Of a DNA stretch of 64,000 nt, positions 1-9,098 are shown in pieces. This DNA is from Desulfosporosinus sp. HMP52. Lineage in GTDB: Bacteria > Bacillota > Desulfitobacteriia > Desulfitobacteriales > Desulfitobacteriaceae. The stretch lies in contig NZ_JMGA01000046.1 of NCBI RefSeq assembly GCF_000765145.1, positions 1-64,000 on the forward strand. The letters are read 5' to 3'. The notes beneath the pieces are model-generated. The model saw only the letters and a program-made list of their open reading frames with translations, was not told the DNA's origin and searched no databases. Every line of letters begins with the position of its first letter. Within the stretch, counting starts at the first letter, position 1. The position numbers were made by a program, and so were the translations under genes.

Positions 1-120
1 ACAGGCTACTACTATACTTCGTAACAGTATAAACCAGAAATAACCAAGAGAACCCTGTGAAATTTTTCTTCTAACTCGCATATAGTTAAACGTTACTAGC
101 CGAGAAGGGAGATAAATAAC

Positions 121-1269
121 ATGGAAGAGGATGCCAACCCTGCGGAATTGTCACGACTCCAAGACTTTCTGAAAAGGTATAAAATTGTTCTAATTACTTT
201 TGGTATTCTTATGGCGGCAATCGTACTGATGACTCTTACACTGGTTATATATACCTGGGACAGAGGGAAGATTGTTAAAGGTGTTGAATTAGAAATCCCT
301 TTAGAAGAGCTAACTATTGAGGAAGCTCGAGATAAATTGGAACAACAGAGAAATGAATATTTTCAAAGATCTGTTCATTTCATTGCGGACGATAAAAATT
401 TTGTAATTAATATGAAGGATTTGGGTTTCACTTATGACTATCAAAAACCACTTCAAGAGGCTTATTTGATTGGTAGAGAAGGAACCATCTTGGATAAAGC
501 TGTCAGCAAATATAAAGCAAGCTTTGGAATTATAAAAGAACTTAATTATCAATGGGATGATTTACTCCTAGCAGAGGTACTGACTACCCATTCTTCGTCT
601 TTAAACTTGCCTGCTCAGGATGCGCATTTTTTGATTAAGCCAGATAACTCTCTGGAAATAATTCCGGAAAATCAAGGAAAAGAAGTCGACCTCGATTCTC
701 TTGCCCAGATGGTAAAGACACAGGCATTAAAGGGGGATAATTCAATCGTTGTTCCGTTCAAAGAAGTCAAACCTTCAATCACAAAAAAGAATCTTGAACA
801 AGTTAAGAAAAGCGATCTGATAAGTGAATACACCACCACCTTTGATCAGACCCTAATAGAGCGATCACTCAACATTAAACTTGCGGCAAAAGCTATTGAT
901 GGTAAGGTATTAAAACCAGGAGAAGTGTTCTCTTTTAATAATACGGTAGGTCCCAGAACAGAAGAGGCAGGTTACCAGACTGCTATGATAATTGAAGGGA
1001 ATATATTCGTCCCGGGATTAGGGGGAGGAGTATGTCAGGTCTCCAGTACTCTTTACAATGCAGTTCGCTTAGCAGCCCCTGCCTTAAGTGTGGTTGAACG
1101 TTCTCCTCATAGCCTGCCTGTGAAATATGTTCCCCTAGGACAGGACGCAACAGTGGCTTATCCTAACTTGGATTTTAAGTTTCAAAATCTTTCAGAAGGA
1201 TACCTCCTGATTCGAAGTATCGTTAATAGCAATACGTTAACGTTTAGGATATATGGAAAGGCTAAATAA
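121..1269 (+). CDS. VanW family protein with N-terminal membrane anchor
   Basis: The 382-residue protein has one hydrophobic segment at about residues 23-48, then a region resembling the putative peptidoglycan-binding domain that often precedes VanW, and a C-terminal VanW domain (about 230-375) with the GGGVCQVSSTLYN motif near residue 301. It should sit at the outer face of the membrane. VanW homologues occur in vancomycin-resistance clusters but their biochemical role is not established, and nothing here suggests a resistance cluster. A GAGAAGGGAGAT ribosome binding site precedes the ATG. A strong terminator follows, so it is probably monocistronic. The family call is firm; the function is unknown. 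Confidence 0.85.
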   Translation: MEEDANPAELSRLQDFLKRYKIVLITFGILMAAIVLMTLTLVIYTWDRGKIVKGVELEIPLEELTIEEARDKLEQQRNEYFQRSVHFIADDKNFVINMKDLGFTYDYQKPLQEAYLIGREGTILDKAVSKYKASFGIIKELNYQWDDLLLAEVLTTHSSSLNLPAQDAHFLIKPDNSLEIIPENQGKEVDLDSLAQMVKTQALKGDNSIVVPFKEVKPSITKKNLEQVKKSDLISEYTTTFDQTLIERSLNIKLAAKAIDGKVLKPGEVFSFNNTVGPRTEEAGYQTAMIIEGNIFVPGLGGGVCQVSSTLYNAVRLAAPALSVVERSPHSLPVKYVPLGQDATVAYPNLDFKFQNLSEGYLLIRSIVNSNTLTFRIYGKAK

Positions 1270-1292
1270 CTGTCCTGACGACGTTTAGCGTC

Positions 1293-1336
1293 ACATTAAA
1301 CCAACCGCACCTTCAAAAGTGCGGTTGGTTTAATGT
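1293..1336 (+). terminator. Rho-independent terminator after the VanW gene
   Basis: Perfect 18-bp inverted repeat (arms 1293-1310 and 1319-1336) around an 8-nt loop. The T-run after it is poor, but the A-rich 5' arm and T-rich 3' arm make it work in both directions on paper. Confidence 0.75.
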
Positions 1337-1382
1337 TCTCAAAGTCCTGAAAGAGTCAAAGGAATATTTTGACTCACATAGA

Positions 1383-1442
1383 ACCCTATCCCTTGAGTTC
1401 ATACTAATCATTAAAGTGATAAAGTATAGAATTTGATAGGGT
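1383..1442 (+). promoter_or_regulatory. Nested inverted repeats in the leader of the ABC exporter operon
   Basis: An outer 8-bp inverted repeat (ACCCTATC at 1383, GATAGGGT ending at 1442) encloses an inner dyad (ATACT at 1401, AGTAT ending about 1427, with ATCA/TGAT inside). It lies about 50 bp upstream of the exporter genes. It could be an operator for a drug-sensing repressor or an RNA attenuator. The sequence shows the symmetry only; the role is inference. Confidence 0.4.
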
Positions 1443-1489
1443 GAGTTATACTTTGTTTTTGATGTTATAGGCAGAAGGGACTGTTTAGT

Positions 1490-3217
1490 GTGTTGAATTT
1501 ATTTAAGTACTTAAAACCATACTCAGCAATGATTATAGGGGCTTTAGTGCTGATATTTATACAAACTTTAGGGGATCTTTATCTCCCGACCTTAATGTCG
1601 GATATTATCAATGATGGGGTATTACATGGTGATACCGACAAGATTATGCAGATTGGTGGATTTATGCTTTTAGTCGCTGGGGGAGGAGCCTTGAGTTCGA
1701 TCTTTGCTACTTACTTGTCCTCGAGATCCGCAGTAGGCTTAGGCACAATCTTACGCAGTAAAGTGTTTAAGGTAGTGGAAAGCTATTCTCTTCATGAATT
1801 TGATAAGATTGGAACTGCCACACTAATTACCCGAACCACCAATGATATCAATCAGATTCAGATGGTTACTGTAATGATTTTGCGTATGATGGTCAGCGCT
1901 CCGATGATGGCGGTTGGGGGTATAATAATGGCACTACAGGAAGATAAAGAGCTTACCTGGGTGCTTGCTGTTGCTATACCGGTTTTGACGATTGTTATTG
2001 CCTTGATTGCCTCCAGGATGATCCCTCTTTTTAGATTAGTCCAAGTCAAAATTGATAGAATTAATCTTGTCCTGCGAGAAAAGCTGACAGGGATTCGGGT
2101 AATACGTGCTTTTAATACCGTAGAACTTGAAATGAAACGGTTTAACGATGCTAATGTGGATCTTACAGATAACTATATTAAGGTTAATAAAATTATGGCA
2201 TTCATGATGCCCTCCATTATGTTGATTATGAACTTTACTTCCTTAGCGGTTCTCTGGTTTGGCGGAATCCGAATTAGTAATGACAGTATGGATCTGGGTG
2301 CCCTGGCAGCATTTACCCAATATGCAATGCAGATAATGTTCTCGATGTTGATGCTGTCTGTGATGTTTATTATGGTACCCCGTGCCCAGGCTGCAGCTGT
2401 GAGAATTAATGAAGTTTTGGATACGATCCCTGAGATTACGGATCCCAGTAAACGAATAGACACCTTTACTGAAAAAGGCCATGTACAATTCAGAGATGTT
2501 ACCTTTTCCTATCATGGTGCTGAGGAACCCGCATTGAGTAACATATCCTTTGCGGCTCAACCCGGAAAAGTGACAGCAATTATTGGAAGTACCGGGTCGG
2601 GAAAATCCACCCTAATTAATTTGATTCCGAGATTCTATGATGTGGACAGTGGAAGTATTCTGGTTGACGGAGTAGATGTAAGGGAGATGAGCCAAGAAAC
2701 CCTACGCGCAAAAATCGGATTCGTACCGCAAAGGGCCCAGCTGTTTTCCGGAACTATCCGGGAAAACATTCGATTCGGTAATGGGCAAATCACGGATGAA
2801 GAGATTAAACACGCTGCTGAAATTGCCCAGGCTAGTGATTTTATTGAGAATTTTGAGGGCGGCTTTGAACACCAGATAACACAAGGGGGAACTAATGTAT
2901 CAGGAGGACAGAAACAGCGCATTTCCATAGCTAGAGCACTGGCTAGAAAACCTGAGGTCTATATTTTTGACGATAGTTTTTCAGCACTTGATTTTAAAAC
3001 CGACGCACGACTGAGAGGAGCTCTAAAAAAGGAAATTGCTGAGGAAACAGTTATCATTGTAGCCCAGCGGGTAGGGACTGTCATGGATGCCGATAATATT
3101 ATTGTATTGGATAAAGGACAGATTTCGGGAATGGGGACTCATAAGGAACTGTTAGCTACCAACGACGTATACCGTGAAATTGTTGCTTCACAGTTGTCAG
3201 AGGAGGAAATCGCATGA
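1490..3217 (+). CDS. ABC exporter half-transporter, subunit with degenerate catalytic site
   Basis: The 575-residue protein has an N-terminal six-helix exporter membrane domain and a C-terminal ATPase. Walker A GSTGSGKST is near residue 366, the signature SGGQ near 470, and Walker B reads IFDDS near 493. The usual catalytic glutamate after Walker B is therefore aspartate. It overlaps the next gene by 4 bp (ATGA), as expected for a heterodimeric exporter of the BmrCD/TM287-288 type, where one of the two ATP sites is degenerate. The start is GTG behind AGAAGGGA. The substrate is unknown; such pairs usually export drugs or peptides. The nested inverted repeat upstream may regulate the pair. Confidence 0.88.
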   Translation: MLNLFKYLKPYSAMIIGALVLIFIQTLGDLYLPTLMSDIINDGVLHGDTDKIMQIGGFMLLVAGGGALSSIFATYLSSRSAVGLGTILRSKVFKVVESYSLHEFDKIGTATLITRTTNDINQIQMVTVMILRMMVSAPMMAVGGIIMALQEDKELTWVLAVAIPVLTIVIALIASRMIPLFRLVQVKIDRINLVLREKLTGIRVIRAFNTVELEMKRFNDANVDLTDNYIKVNKIMAFMMPSIMLIMNFTSLAVLWFGGIRISNDSMDLGALAAFTQYAMQIMFSMLMLSVMFIMVPRAQAAAVRINEVLDTIPEITDPSKRIDTFTEKGHVQFRDVTFSYHGAEEPALSNISFAAQPGKVTAIIGSTGSGKSTLINLIPRFYDVDSGSILVDGVDVREMSQETLRAKIGFVPQRAQLFSGTIRENIRFGNGQITDEEIKHAAEIAQASDFIENFEGGFEHQITQGGTNVSGGQKQRISIARALARKPEVYIFDDSFSALDFKTDARLRGALKKEIAEETVIIVAQRVGTVMDADNIIVLDKGQISGMGTHKELLATNDVYREIVASQLSEEEIA

Positions 3218-5406
3218 GTGAGCAAGATAGACCACAAAATCCAGGCCCAGGCTCTAGATCTGGAGGGGGTGGGGGAGGCTTTGGGGGTGGATTTGGAGCG
3301 CCAGTTCAAAAACCTAAGAACTTTAAAGCAAGTTTAAAAAGGCTCATCAAATATTTGAGTCCCCATAAAACTAACCTCATGATTGTATTTATATTTGCGA
3401 TTGCCAGCACGATCTTTACCATAGCTGCTCCTAAAGTAACCAGTAAAGCTATGAATAAGCTTCAGGATGGATATATGGCCAAGATGATGCTCAGAGAAAT
3501 GACTGAGGCCCAGACCCAGGTTACCCAGCAAATAAATGCTGAAATAAATCAAATGCAGCGGGGACAAACCATAGATGTGGGGCTGAGTCAACAATCTCCG
3601 GATCCTGAAACCCTTCAAGGGGTTCAAGATTTTATGAACCTGCCAATGCTGAGTTCGGTGACAGACCCTAATCAAAAAGCAGACATTGTTCAGAAGATGA
3701 TGAACCTATTAAAGAAAATGCCTGCTGGTCAAACAGAGGGACAATCTATCAACTTAACCGAGGATCAAATTAATGGAGTAATTCGATCCATACGTGAAAC
3801 TAATGGGGAATATGACTTTAATTATATAGGAAGGATTGTTTTAATCCTGATAGGAATGTATTTGATCAGTGCCGTCTTTAGTTTAATTATGGGTCTAGTG
3901 ATGTCGGGAGTGGCTCAGAAAACTGTTCGAGATATGCGCAGACAAATTGATGTGAAGCTAAATAATTTGCCATTGAGGTATTTTGATAAACATCCCCATG
4001 GTGACATCTTAAGCCGGGTTACCAATGATGTCGATACTATTGCAACAACATTGCAGCAAAGCATAACACAAATCATCACGTCCCTAATTACAATTATCGG
4101 TTATATCATTATGATGCTGACGATTAGCCCAATACTTACTCTTATAGTTGTAGCTACATTACCTTTGTACATTATTTCTACCGCCACTATTGCTAAAAAA
4201 TCTCAGAAATATTTTGCTACGCAACAGAAAGAACTTGGACAGCTCAGTGGGCACGTGGAAGAAATGTATACAGGGCATAAAATTGTTAAAGTCTTTGGTC
4301 GAGAGAAAGATTCAATTGAAAAATTTGAAGCAATTAACGACAGATTGCACACAGCAGGCTGGAAAGCGCAATTCATTTCGGGGATCATGTTTCCTTTAAT
4401 GAACTTTATCAGCAATATAGGCTATGTAGGCATCAGCATAGTTGGAGGAATTTGGATTACCCGAAATTTACTTGGGCTGGGAGACATTTTAGCCTTTATC
4501 CAATATTCAAGGTCTTTTACCATGCCTATTGCGCAAACTGCCAATATTGCCAACGTGATTCAATCCACAGTAGCTTGTGCGGAACGAGTTTTTGAGATTC
4601 TCGATGAAGAGGAAGAAATACCTGATAAATCTAATGCTCAAATCATTGAGTTCTCGAAAGGGCAGGTAAACTTTGAACAGGTAGATTTCCGTTATGAAGA
4701 AGATGTACCTTTAATTGAAGATATGAATCTCAATGTAGAACCGGGGCACACAGTTGCTATTGTTGGTCCGACCGGTGCGGGCAAAACCACCTTAGTAAAT
4801 CTACTAATGCGGTTTTACGAAATTAACTCAGGAACAATTAGGGTAGACGGGGTTGATATCAGAGATCTAAAACGCAGCGAACTGCGGAAGATGTTTGGCA
4901 TGGTATTGCAGGAAACATGGCTGTTCAATGGAACAATTAAAGAGAATATAGCCTATGGAAAACAAGGAGCAACAACAGAAGAAATTGTGCAGGCTGCTAA
5001 AGCTGCACATGCAGATCATTTCATCAGAACATTGCCTGATGGCTACAATACGATGCTCAATGAGGAGGCAACGAATATTTCCCAGGGTCAAAAACAATTG
5101 CTAACCATAGCGCGAGCCATTCTGGCAGATCCCACAATTTTAATTCTTGACGAAGCCACCAGCAGTGTGGATACCAGAACAGAAGTTTTAATCCAAAAGG
5201 CCATGGCAAATCTTATGAAAGACAGAACAAACTTCGTTATTGCTCACAGGTTGTCGACGATACGTGATTCTGAACTAATCTTAGTCATGAACAATGGCAA
5301 GATCATAGAAATGGGTAACCATATAGAACTGCTTGAAAAAGCTGGTTTCTATGCTGATCTCTATTATAGTCAATTCTCCGAAAATCTGGATACTAAGACT
5401 GGATAG
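3214..5406 (+). CDS. ABC exporter half-transporter, subunit with consensus Walker B
   Basis: The 730-residue partner of the preceding gene has a glycine-rich N-terminus (residues 10-30), a first helix near 45-62, then an unusually long polar insert (about 65-200) before the second helix, and a C-terminal ATPase. Walker A GPTGAGKTT is near 518 and Walker B ILILDEAT near 642 keeps its glutamate, but the signature reads SQGQ instead of SGGQ. With the partner's Asp this gives one complete ATP site (this Walker A/B with the partner's SGGQ) and one degenerate site. A long extracellular insert between the first helices is also known in BmrD. Translation is coupled to the upstream gene through the 4-bp overlap. 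Confidence 0.88.
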   Translation: MSEQDRPQNPGPGSRSGGGGGGFGGGFGAPVQKPKNFKASLKRLIKYLSPHKTNLMIVFIFAIASTIFTIAAPKVTSKAMNKLQDGYMAKMMLREMTEAQTQVTQQINAEINQMQRGQTIDVGLSQQSPDPETLQGVQDFMNLPMLSSVTDPNQKADIVQKMMNLLKKMPAGQTEGQSINLTEDQINGVIRSIRETNGEYDFNYIGRIVLILIGMYLISAVFSLIMGLVMSGVAQKTVRDMRRQIDVKLNNLPLRYFDKHPHGDILSRVTNDVDTIATTLQQSITQIITSLITIIGYIIMMLTISPILTLIVVATLPLYIISTATIAKKSQKYFATQQKELGQLSGHVEEMYTGHKIVKVFGREKDSIEKFEAINDRLHTAGWKAQFISGIMFPLMNFISNIGYVGISIVGGIWITRNLLGLGDILAFIQYSRSFTMPIAQTANIANVIQSTVACAERVFEILDEEEEIPDKSNAQIIEFSKGQVNFEQVDFRYEEDVPLIEDMNLNVEPGHTVAIVGPTGAGKTTLVNLLMRFYEINSGTIRVDGVDIRDLKRSELRKMFGMVLQETWLFNGTIKENIAYGKQGATTEEIVQAAKAAHADHFIRTLPDGYNTMLNEEATNISQGQKQLLTIARAILADPTILILDEATSSVDTRTEVLIQKAMANLMKDRTNFVIAHRLSTIRDSELILVMNNGKIIEMGNHIELLEKAGFYADLYYSQFSENLDTKTG

Positions 5407-5458
5407 AGAGAATAATCTCGGTTAGCTAAAAATTAAGCCAAAGCTCATCTTTAAAAAA

Positions 5459-5493
5459 GGGGTGTTGCAAACTACTCAGCAGTTTCAACGCCC
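5459..5493 (+). terminator. Probable terminator after the ABC exporter pair
   Basis: An imperfect stem (GGGGTGTTGCAAACT against AGTTTCAACGCCC) lies just after the exporter stop codon. No good T-run follows, so termination is likely but not certain. Confidence 0.4.
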
Positions 5494-5627
5494 TTCAAAT
5501 TTGCCTGTTCAAAGATAAAAGACTAATAGTATATTTTATGGTAAAATATTCACGTAAAGAATTTGAGCGGGTAAATAACTATTTATATAATTTAAACGAT
5601 GCTGTCTCAGGTTTAAGGGGGATTTTC

Positions 5628-6791
5628 ATGACGGAAGTTACATACACAGAAACACAATTCGCACCTGCAAAACGTTTATTAGACGGAGAAATTAAAATAC
5701 AAGCAGAGCAAATTATCAATCAAAATTTAGTACCCGACCTTTTCAAACTCATACCAAGTGTAATACTTGTGTTAAACAAAGAGAGGCAAATCATTTATTC
5801 TAATGATGTTTTACTGGAAACTATAGGTATTTCAGCTAAGAGTAAATTCTTAGGTCTGCGGCCCGGAGAGTTATTAAATTGCGTGCACTCAAATACGATG
5901 CAGGGTGGTTGCGGAACCTCAGAAAATTGCAGTGTTTGCGGATCTATTCAGGCGATCCTAGAATCACAGATGACCAAAGCACCGGTCGCCAAGGAATGCC
6001 TGTTAACGGCGAATACTGAGCATGGTGAAGAATGTTTAGAACTTTCCATTTATGCAGCACCCATCAAATATGATTTTACTTTATTTATAGTGAGAGATAT
6101 TAGTGAAGAAAAGAAACGACAGATGTACGAACGGGTTTTTTTTCACGACTTGATTAACTCATCGGGAGCGGCTAGAGGACTCATTTCTTTAATAAAAGAG
6201 ATCACAGACATAAATGAGGCAAGGGAATTGTCAACCTACGCCTTCGAGGCGATAGAACAGGTACTTGAAGAGATTAACAGTCAAAAGTCTTTGAAAAATG
6301 CTGAAAATGGTACGCTTAACTTAAACCTATCAGAATTCAGAGTAAAGGAACTTGTTGAAAGGTTAGCTGAACTATATCAAAAGAATAACATTGTCACCTG
6401 TCCAATAGAAGTTAAATGCGATATTGATGTGATGGTTTACAGTGATGCTGTTTTGGTCAGACGTGTCCTTAATAATATGCTGAAAAATGCTGTTGAATCA
6501 TCCCATATGGATACTGTAACGGTTGAGGGAATAAAGAAGGATGGCTACGTGGAATTTAAAGTGAATAATAGACAATATATCCCGAAAGATATCCAACTAC
6601 AAATGTTTAAACGTACTTTTTCAACCAAAGGGGATGGACGGGGCTTAGGCACATATAGTATGAAACTCTTAGGAGAGAAATATCTGGGGGGATATGTTAA
6701 ATTTGTCTCAACAGAGGAAACAGGGACAACATTTGTTTTTGGCTTACCAATCCAAAAGGTTCAGAATCAAGCAGTCTCATATTTTAACTAA
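5628..6791 (+). CDS. PAS-domain sensor histidine kinase with cysteine cluster
   Basis: The start at 5628 is chosen because TTTAAGGGGG precedes it; the longer in-frame start at 5538 has no ribosome binding site. The product is 387 residues with no membrane helix, so it is cytoplasmic. The PAS region (about 35-160) carries five cysteines and a histidine in the pattern C-x-H, GCGTSENC, C-x-x-C-G, which suggests metal or redox sensing. The phosphoacceptor histidine is in FFHDLIN (H173), and the ATPase domain follows with the N-box NNMLKNAVESS and G-box GDGRGLGTYS. No response regulator is adjacent, so it is an orphan kinase. The kinase call is firm; the signal is inferred. Confidence 0.8.
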   Translation: MTEVTYTETQFAPAKRLLDGEIKIQAEQIINQNLVPDLFKLIPSVILVLNKERQIIYSNDVLLETIGISAKSKFLGLRPGELLNCVHSNTMQGGCGTSENCSVCGSIQAILESQMTKAPVAKECLLTANTEHGEECLELSIYAAPIKYDFTLFIVRDISEEKKRQMYERVFFHDLINSSGAARGLISLIKEITDINEARELSTYAFEAIEQVLEEINSQKSLKNAENGTLNLNLSEFRVKELVERLAELYQKNNIVTCPIEVKCDIDVMVYSDAVLVRRVLNNMLKNAVESSHMDTVTVEGIKKDGYVEFKVNNRQYIPKDIQLQMFKRTFSTKGDGRGLGTYSMKLLGEKYLGGYVKFVSTEETGTTFVFGLPIQKVQNQAVSYFN

Positions 6792-6816
6792 TCAATCAAA
6801 TCTCATGTTGTGCAGC

Positions 6817-6852
6817 AAAGCTCCCTTAAAAGTGATTTTATAAGGGAGCTTT
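6817..6852 (+). terminator. Rho-independent terminator after the PAS kinase
   Basis: A perfect 12-bp stem (AAAGCTCCCTTA / TAAGGGAGCTTT) is followed directly by a T-run. Confidence 0.85.
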
Positions 6853-7049
6853 TTTTAAATAATTGTGATACCTTACACTTTTATTAAAAATATGTGCTAT
6901 TGGCACCTTATCTTAATGCCGATAGCTACTAGAATATGACTATAAATTTGATTAATATCAAATAAGTAATTTCTATCAAAAAACAATTTGTGTAAAATTT
7001 TATCTAAATCCTATAGTTGAGGCAATGATAATTGAGGGGCGGTTAATAA

Positions 7050-7286
7050 GTGGAGATTTTTGCACAAGATTTAAAATTATTGATCAAAGAGGGTTCGAAT
7101 CTCATACAAACCGGTAGTAAAATTCAAAACAGTCAATGCATACATTGGTACTTAAAATGCAAATCGGCATTAGATTCTTTTGCTATAGAAAAGAATCTGT
7201 TAGACAAATTTAAGTATAGCTTAGAGCTAGAAGAAAGAGTTGAAATCTTAAAAAAGATTGCACATACTGAGGGAGAGAAGGCATAG
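7050..7286 (+). CDS. Small hypothetical protein, 78 residues
   Basis: GTG start behind GAGGGGCGG. The product is charged and predicted helical, with no membrane segment and no signal peptide; it contains two cysteines (near residues 30 and 37). I do not recognise the family. It lies alone between a terminator and a palindromic repeat region. Good codon use and the ribosome binding site support a real gene, but there is no homology evidence. Confidence 0.5.
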   Translation: MEIFAQDLKLLIKEGSNLIQTGSKIQNSQCIHWYLKCKSALDSFAIEKNLLDKFKYSLELEERVEILKKIAHTEGEKA

Positions 7287-7448
7287 ACCGGAAGTCAGAG
7301 AGCAGGAAGTCAGAGGGACGTTTTGTTGGAAGTCAGAGGGACGTTTTGTTTGCCAGGTATGCGCTAATAACTGGTAGAGAGAAAAATAGTAAATTGATAT
7401 GAACTACCCCTTGTTCAATCACATATACAGCATTTTCTTTTGGATGAG

Positions 7449-7476
7449 CATCTTTCTAAAGAAAGGTGTTTTTTTT
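7449..7476 (+). terminator. Terminator-like hairpin
   Basis: Stem CATCTTTC / GAAAGGTG with a TAAA loop is followed by eight or nine T. No gene ends close upstream except the 78-residue ORF 160 bp away, so it may end that transcript or a small RNA. Confidence 0.55.
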
Positions 7477-7555
7477 ATGAGCATCACGCCAGTTGATACG
7501 TCTTTGTCAGGGAGAACAATGTTTAATAAGAAATCTGGGTCAAGAATACTTCGTC

Positions 7556-7620
7556 AGAGTATGGCAAGGGGACGTTTTGTTTGCAGATGGCAAACAAAAC
7601 GTCCCCTTGCCATACTCTGA
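7556..7620. repeat. Long perfect palindrome with GGGGACG core
   Basis: The arms (about 7556-7585 and 7591-7620) are reverse complements of about 30 bp around a 5-nt loop; each contains CAAGGGGACGTTTTGTTTGC. Broken half-copies of the GGGACGTTTTGTT part lie at 7305-7350. The GGGGACG core is shared with three other palindromes at 44.3, 46.5 and 47.1 kb, although the rest of the arm differs. It resembles a REP-type interspersed element; no transposase is present in the window. Confidence 0.8.
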
Positions 7621-7770
7621 TTATTTCGACTTATCAACCAAGGATAGATAGGAGCTAAATCTTTATCCATGTTATGAGAAGACAAAACTTCGAAAATTGT
7701 AGAAAATATTAGTGTAGAGAAAAAAGTCTGAAAAGAGTTTCTAAATAAAATTGGTTTAAGAGGTGGCATC

Positions 7771-8994
7771 GTGATTAAAAAAAAACGACTATATAATCGC
7801 CTGATGGAGTTAGGAGAAATAGGCAAACAGGAATCTGGGGGTATAACAAGGTTGGCCTTTACCCCGGAGGATCGTAGAGCAAAAGATCTCGTCACTTCCT
7901 ATATGAAAGAAGCCGGTTTAAGTGTGCGAGAGGATGCGGTCGGTAATATTATCGGGCGCAGGGAAGGTCGTAATCCAGAAGCCCCAGCGGTTGTCACTGG
8001 CTCTCATGTTGATTCTGTATATAACGGAGGAATCTTCGACGGCGCATTAGGCATAATCGGAGGTATAGAAGTTCTGCAAACCATGCAGGAACAGGGCATT
8101 GAGACCGAACATCCCATTGAAGTCTATGCCTTTAATGATGAAGAAGGAGCTCGTTTTAGCTTCAGTATGATGGGTAGCAGGGGAATGATCGGCAGTCTGA
8201 AACCTGAAGATTTAGAGCTTAAAGATAAAGAGGGAATTTCTCTGGCAACGATTATGAAAGCTCAGGGTCTGGATCCGACGATGATTCGTTGTGCGGCTCG
8301 CACTAAAGGCACTATAAAAGCTTTCATCGAATTGCATATTGAACAAGGCAAAGTGCTTGAGAAAAATAATCAATCAGTAGGGATTGTTACAGGAATAGTC
8401 AATGAATTATGGCTTAAATGTACCTTTAAAGGTGAGGCAGGACATGCCGGAACAACGCCTATGACAATGAGGCATGACGCTTTAGTTGCAGCCGCCGAAT
8501 TTGTTCAAACTGTTGAACAGGAAGCCAAAAAGACCGGTACAACAGTTGCTACTGTTGGGAAAATGAGTGTTTTACCAGGCGGAATTAATATTATCCCGGG
8601 AACGGTTGAAATTACTCTAGATTTAAGAGATCTCAATCAAGAAGTTAGTGATCAAGTGGAAGATGCGATTTTTAAAGAAGCAAAACGAATTTGCCGTGAA
8701 AGAAATCTGGAAATGCGTACTGAAGTTTTACAGCGCATCCCGCCTTCACTTTGTTCGGAAGAGTTTCAACTTGCTGCCAAAGATGCATTTGAAAAACTGG
8801 GATTTGAGCCCTTTTATCTGCCAAGCGGGGCAGGGCATGATGCGATGCAGGTGGTAAATATCTGTCCTATCGGTATGATCTTCATAAGATCAAAAGATGG
8901 AATCAGCCATAATCCGGCTGAATGGAGTTCGCCGGAGGATTGTGAGGATGGAGTTAATGTTCTCTACCATACCCTTTTAAGTCTGGCAAATTAG
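7771..8994 (+). CDS. allC: Allantoate amidohydrolase / N-carbamoyl-amino-acid hydrolase (M20 family)
   Basis: A 407-residue M20-family amidohydrolase. Metal ligands are visible as GSHVDS (H79, D81), the FDGALG aspartate (D90), EEGARF (E124/E125) and later histidines including LHIEQG and SGAGHDA. The family includes allantoate amidohydrolase, which releases ammonia from allantoate to give ureidoglycine, and N-carbamoyl-L-amino acid hydrolases. Its position directly before two allantoinases, an allantoin-type permease and allE favours allantoate. GTG start behind AAGAGGTGG. The cytoplasmic enzyme would need Mn or Zn. Substrate assignment rests on context. Confidence 0.85.
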   Translation: MIKKKRLYNRLMELGEIGKQESGGITRLAFTPEDRRAKDLVTSYMKEAGLSVREDAVGNIIGRREGRNPEAPAVVTGSHVDSVYNGGIFDGALGIIGGIEVLQTMQEQGIETEHPIEVYAFNDEEGARFSFSMMGSRGMIGSLKPEDLELKDKEGISLATIMKAQGLDPTMIRCAARTKGTIKAFIELHIEQGKVLEKNNQSVGIVTGIVNELWLKCTFKGEAGHAGTTPMTMRHDALVAAAEFVQTVEQEAKKTGTTVATVGKMSVLPGGINIIPGTVEITLDLRDLNQEVSDQVEDAIFKEAKRICRERNLEMRTEVLQRIPPSLCSEEFQLAAKDAFEKLGFEPFYLPSGAGHDAMQVVNICPIGMIFIRSKDGISHNPAEWSSPEDCEDGVNVLYHTLLSLAN

Positions 8995-9098
8995 TTCAAT
9001 TCGGTTTTAAAGGAGGGATTCTTAAATAAAAGTATGGTTTATGTAGGCCTGATACTGGTTAGTTGATTTAGCTAATTCTATGAATAAAGAGAGAGGGC

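Larger units (their letters stand above)
7287..7770. other. Gene-free repeat region between the small ORF and allC
   Basis: This 484-bp stretch contains two direct copies of GGAAGTCAGAGGGACGTTTT (about 7305-7350), a terminator-like hairpin (7449-7476) and a long perfect palindrome (7556-7620). Open frames crossing it (73 and 113 codons) run through the palindrome and look spurious. The upstream part of the allC leader (about 7640-7770) shows no further structure that I can see. Confidence 0.7.

Noticed and set aside
7080-7110. tRNA T-loop-like sequence (GGTTCGAATC)
   Set aside because: The flanking bases do not pair into a T-stem, no acceptor stem or anticodon arm is present, and the bases lie within a small reading frame.
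7399-7895. 73-codon plus-strand and 113-codon minus-strand frames
   Set aside because: Both run through the perfect palindrome and overlap allC or a terminator, and neither has a usable ribosome binding site.
9005-9065. Ten-codon peptide before the first allantoinase
   Set aside because: AAAGGAGGG is 16 nt or more from its ATG and the peptide is too short to support as a gene.
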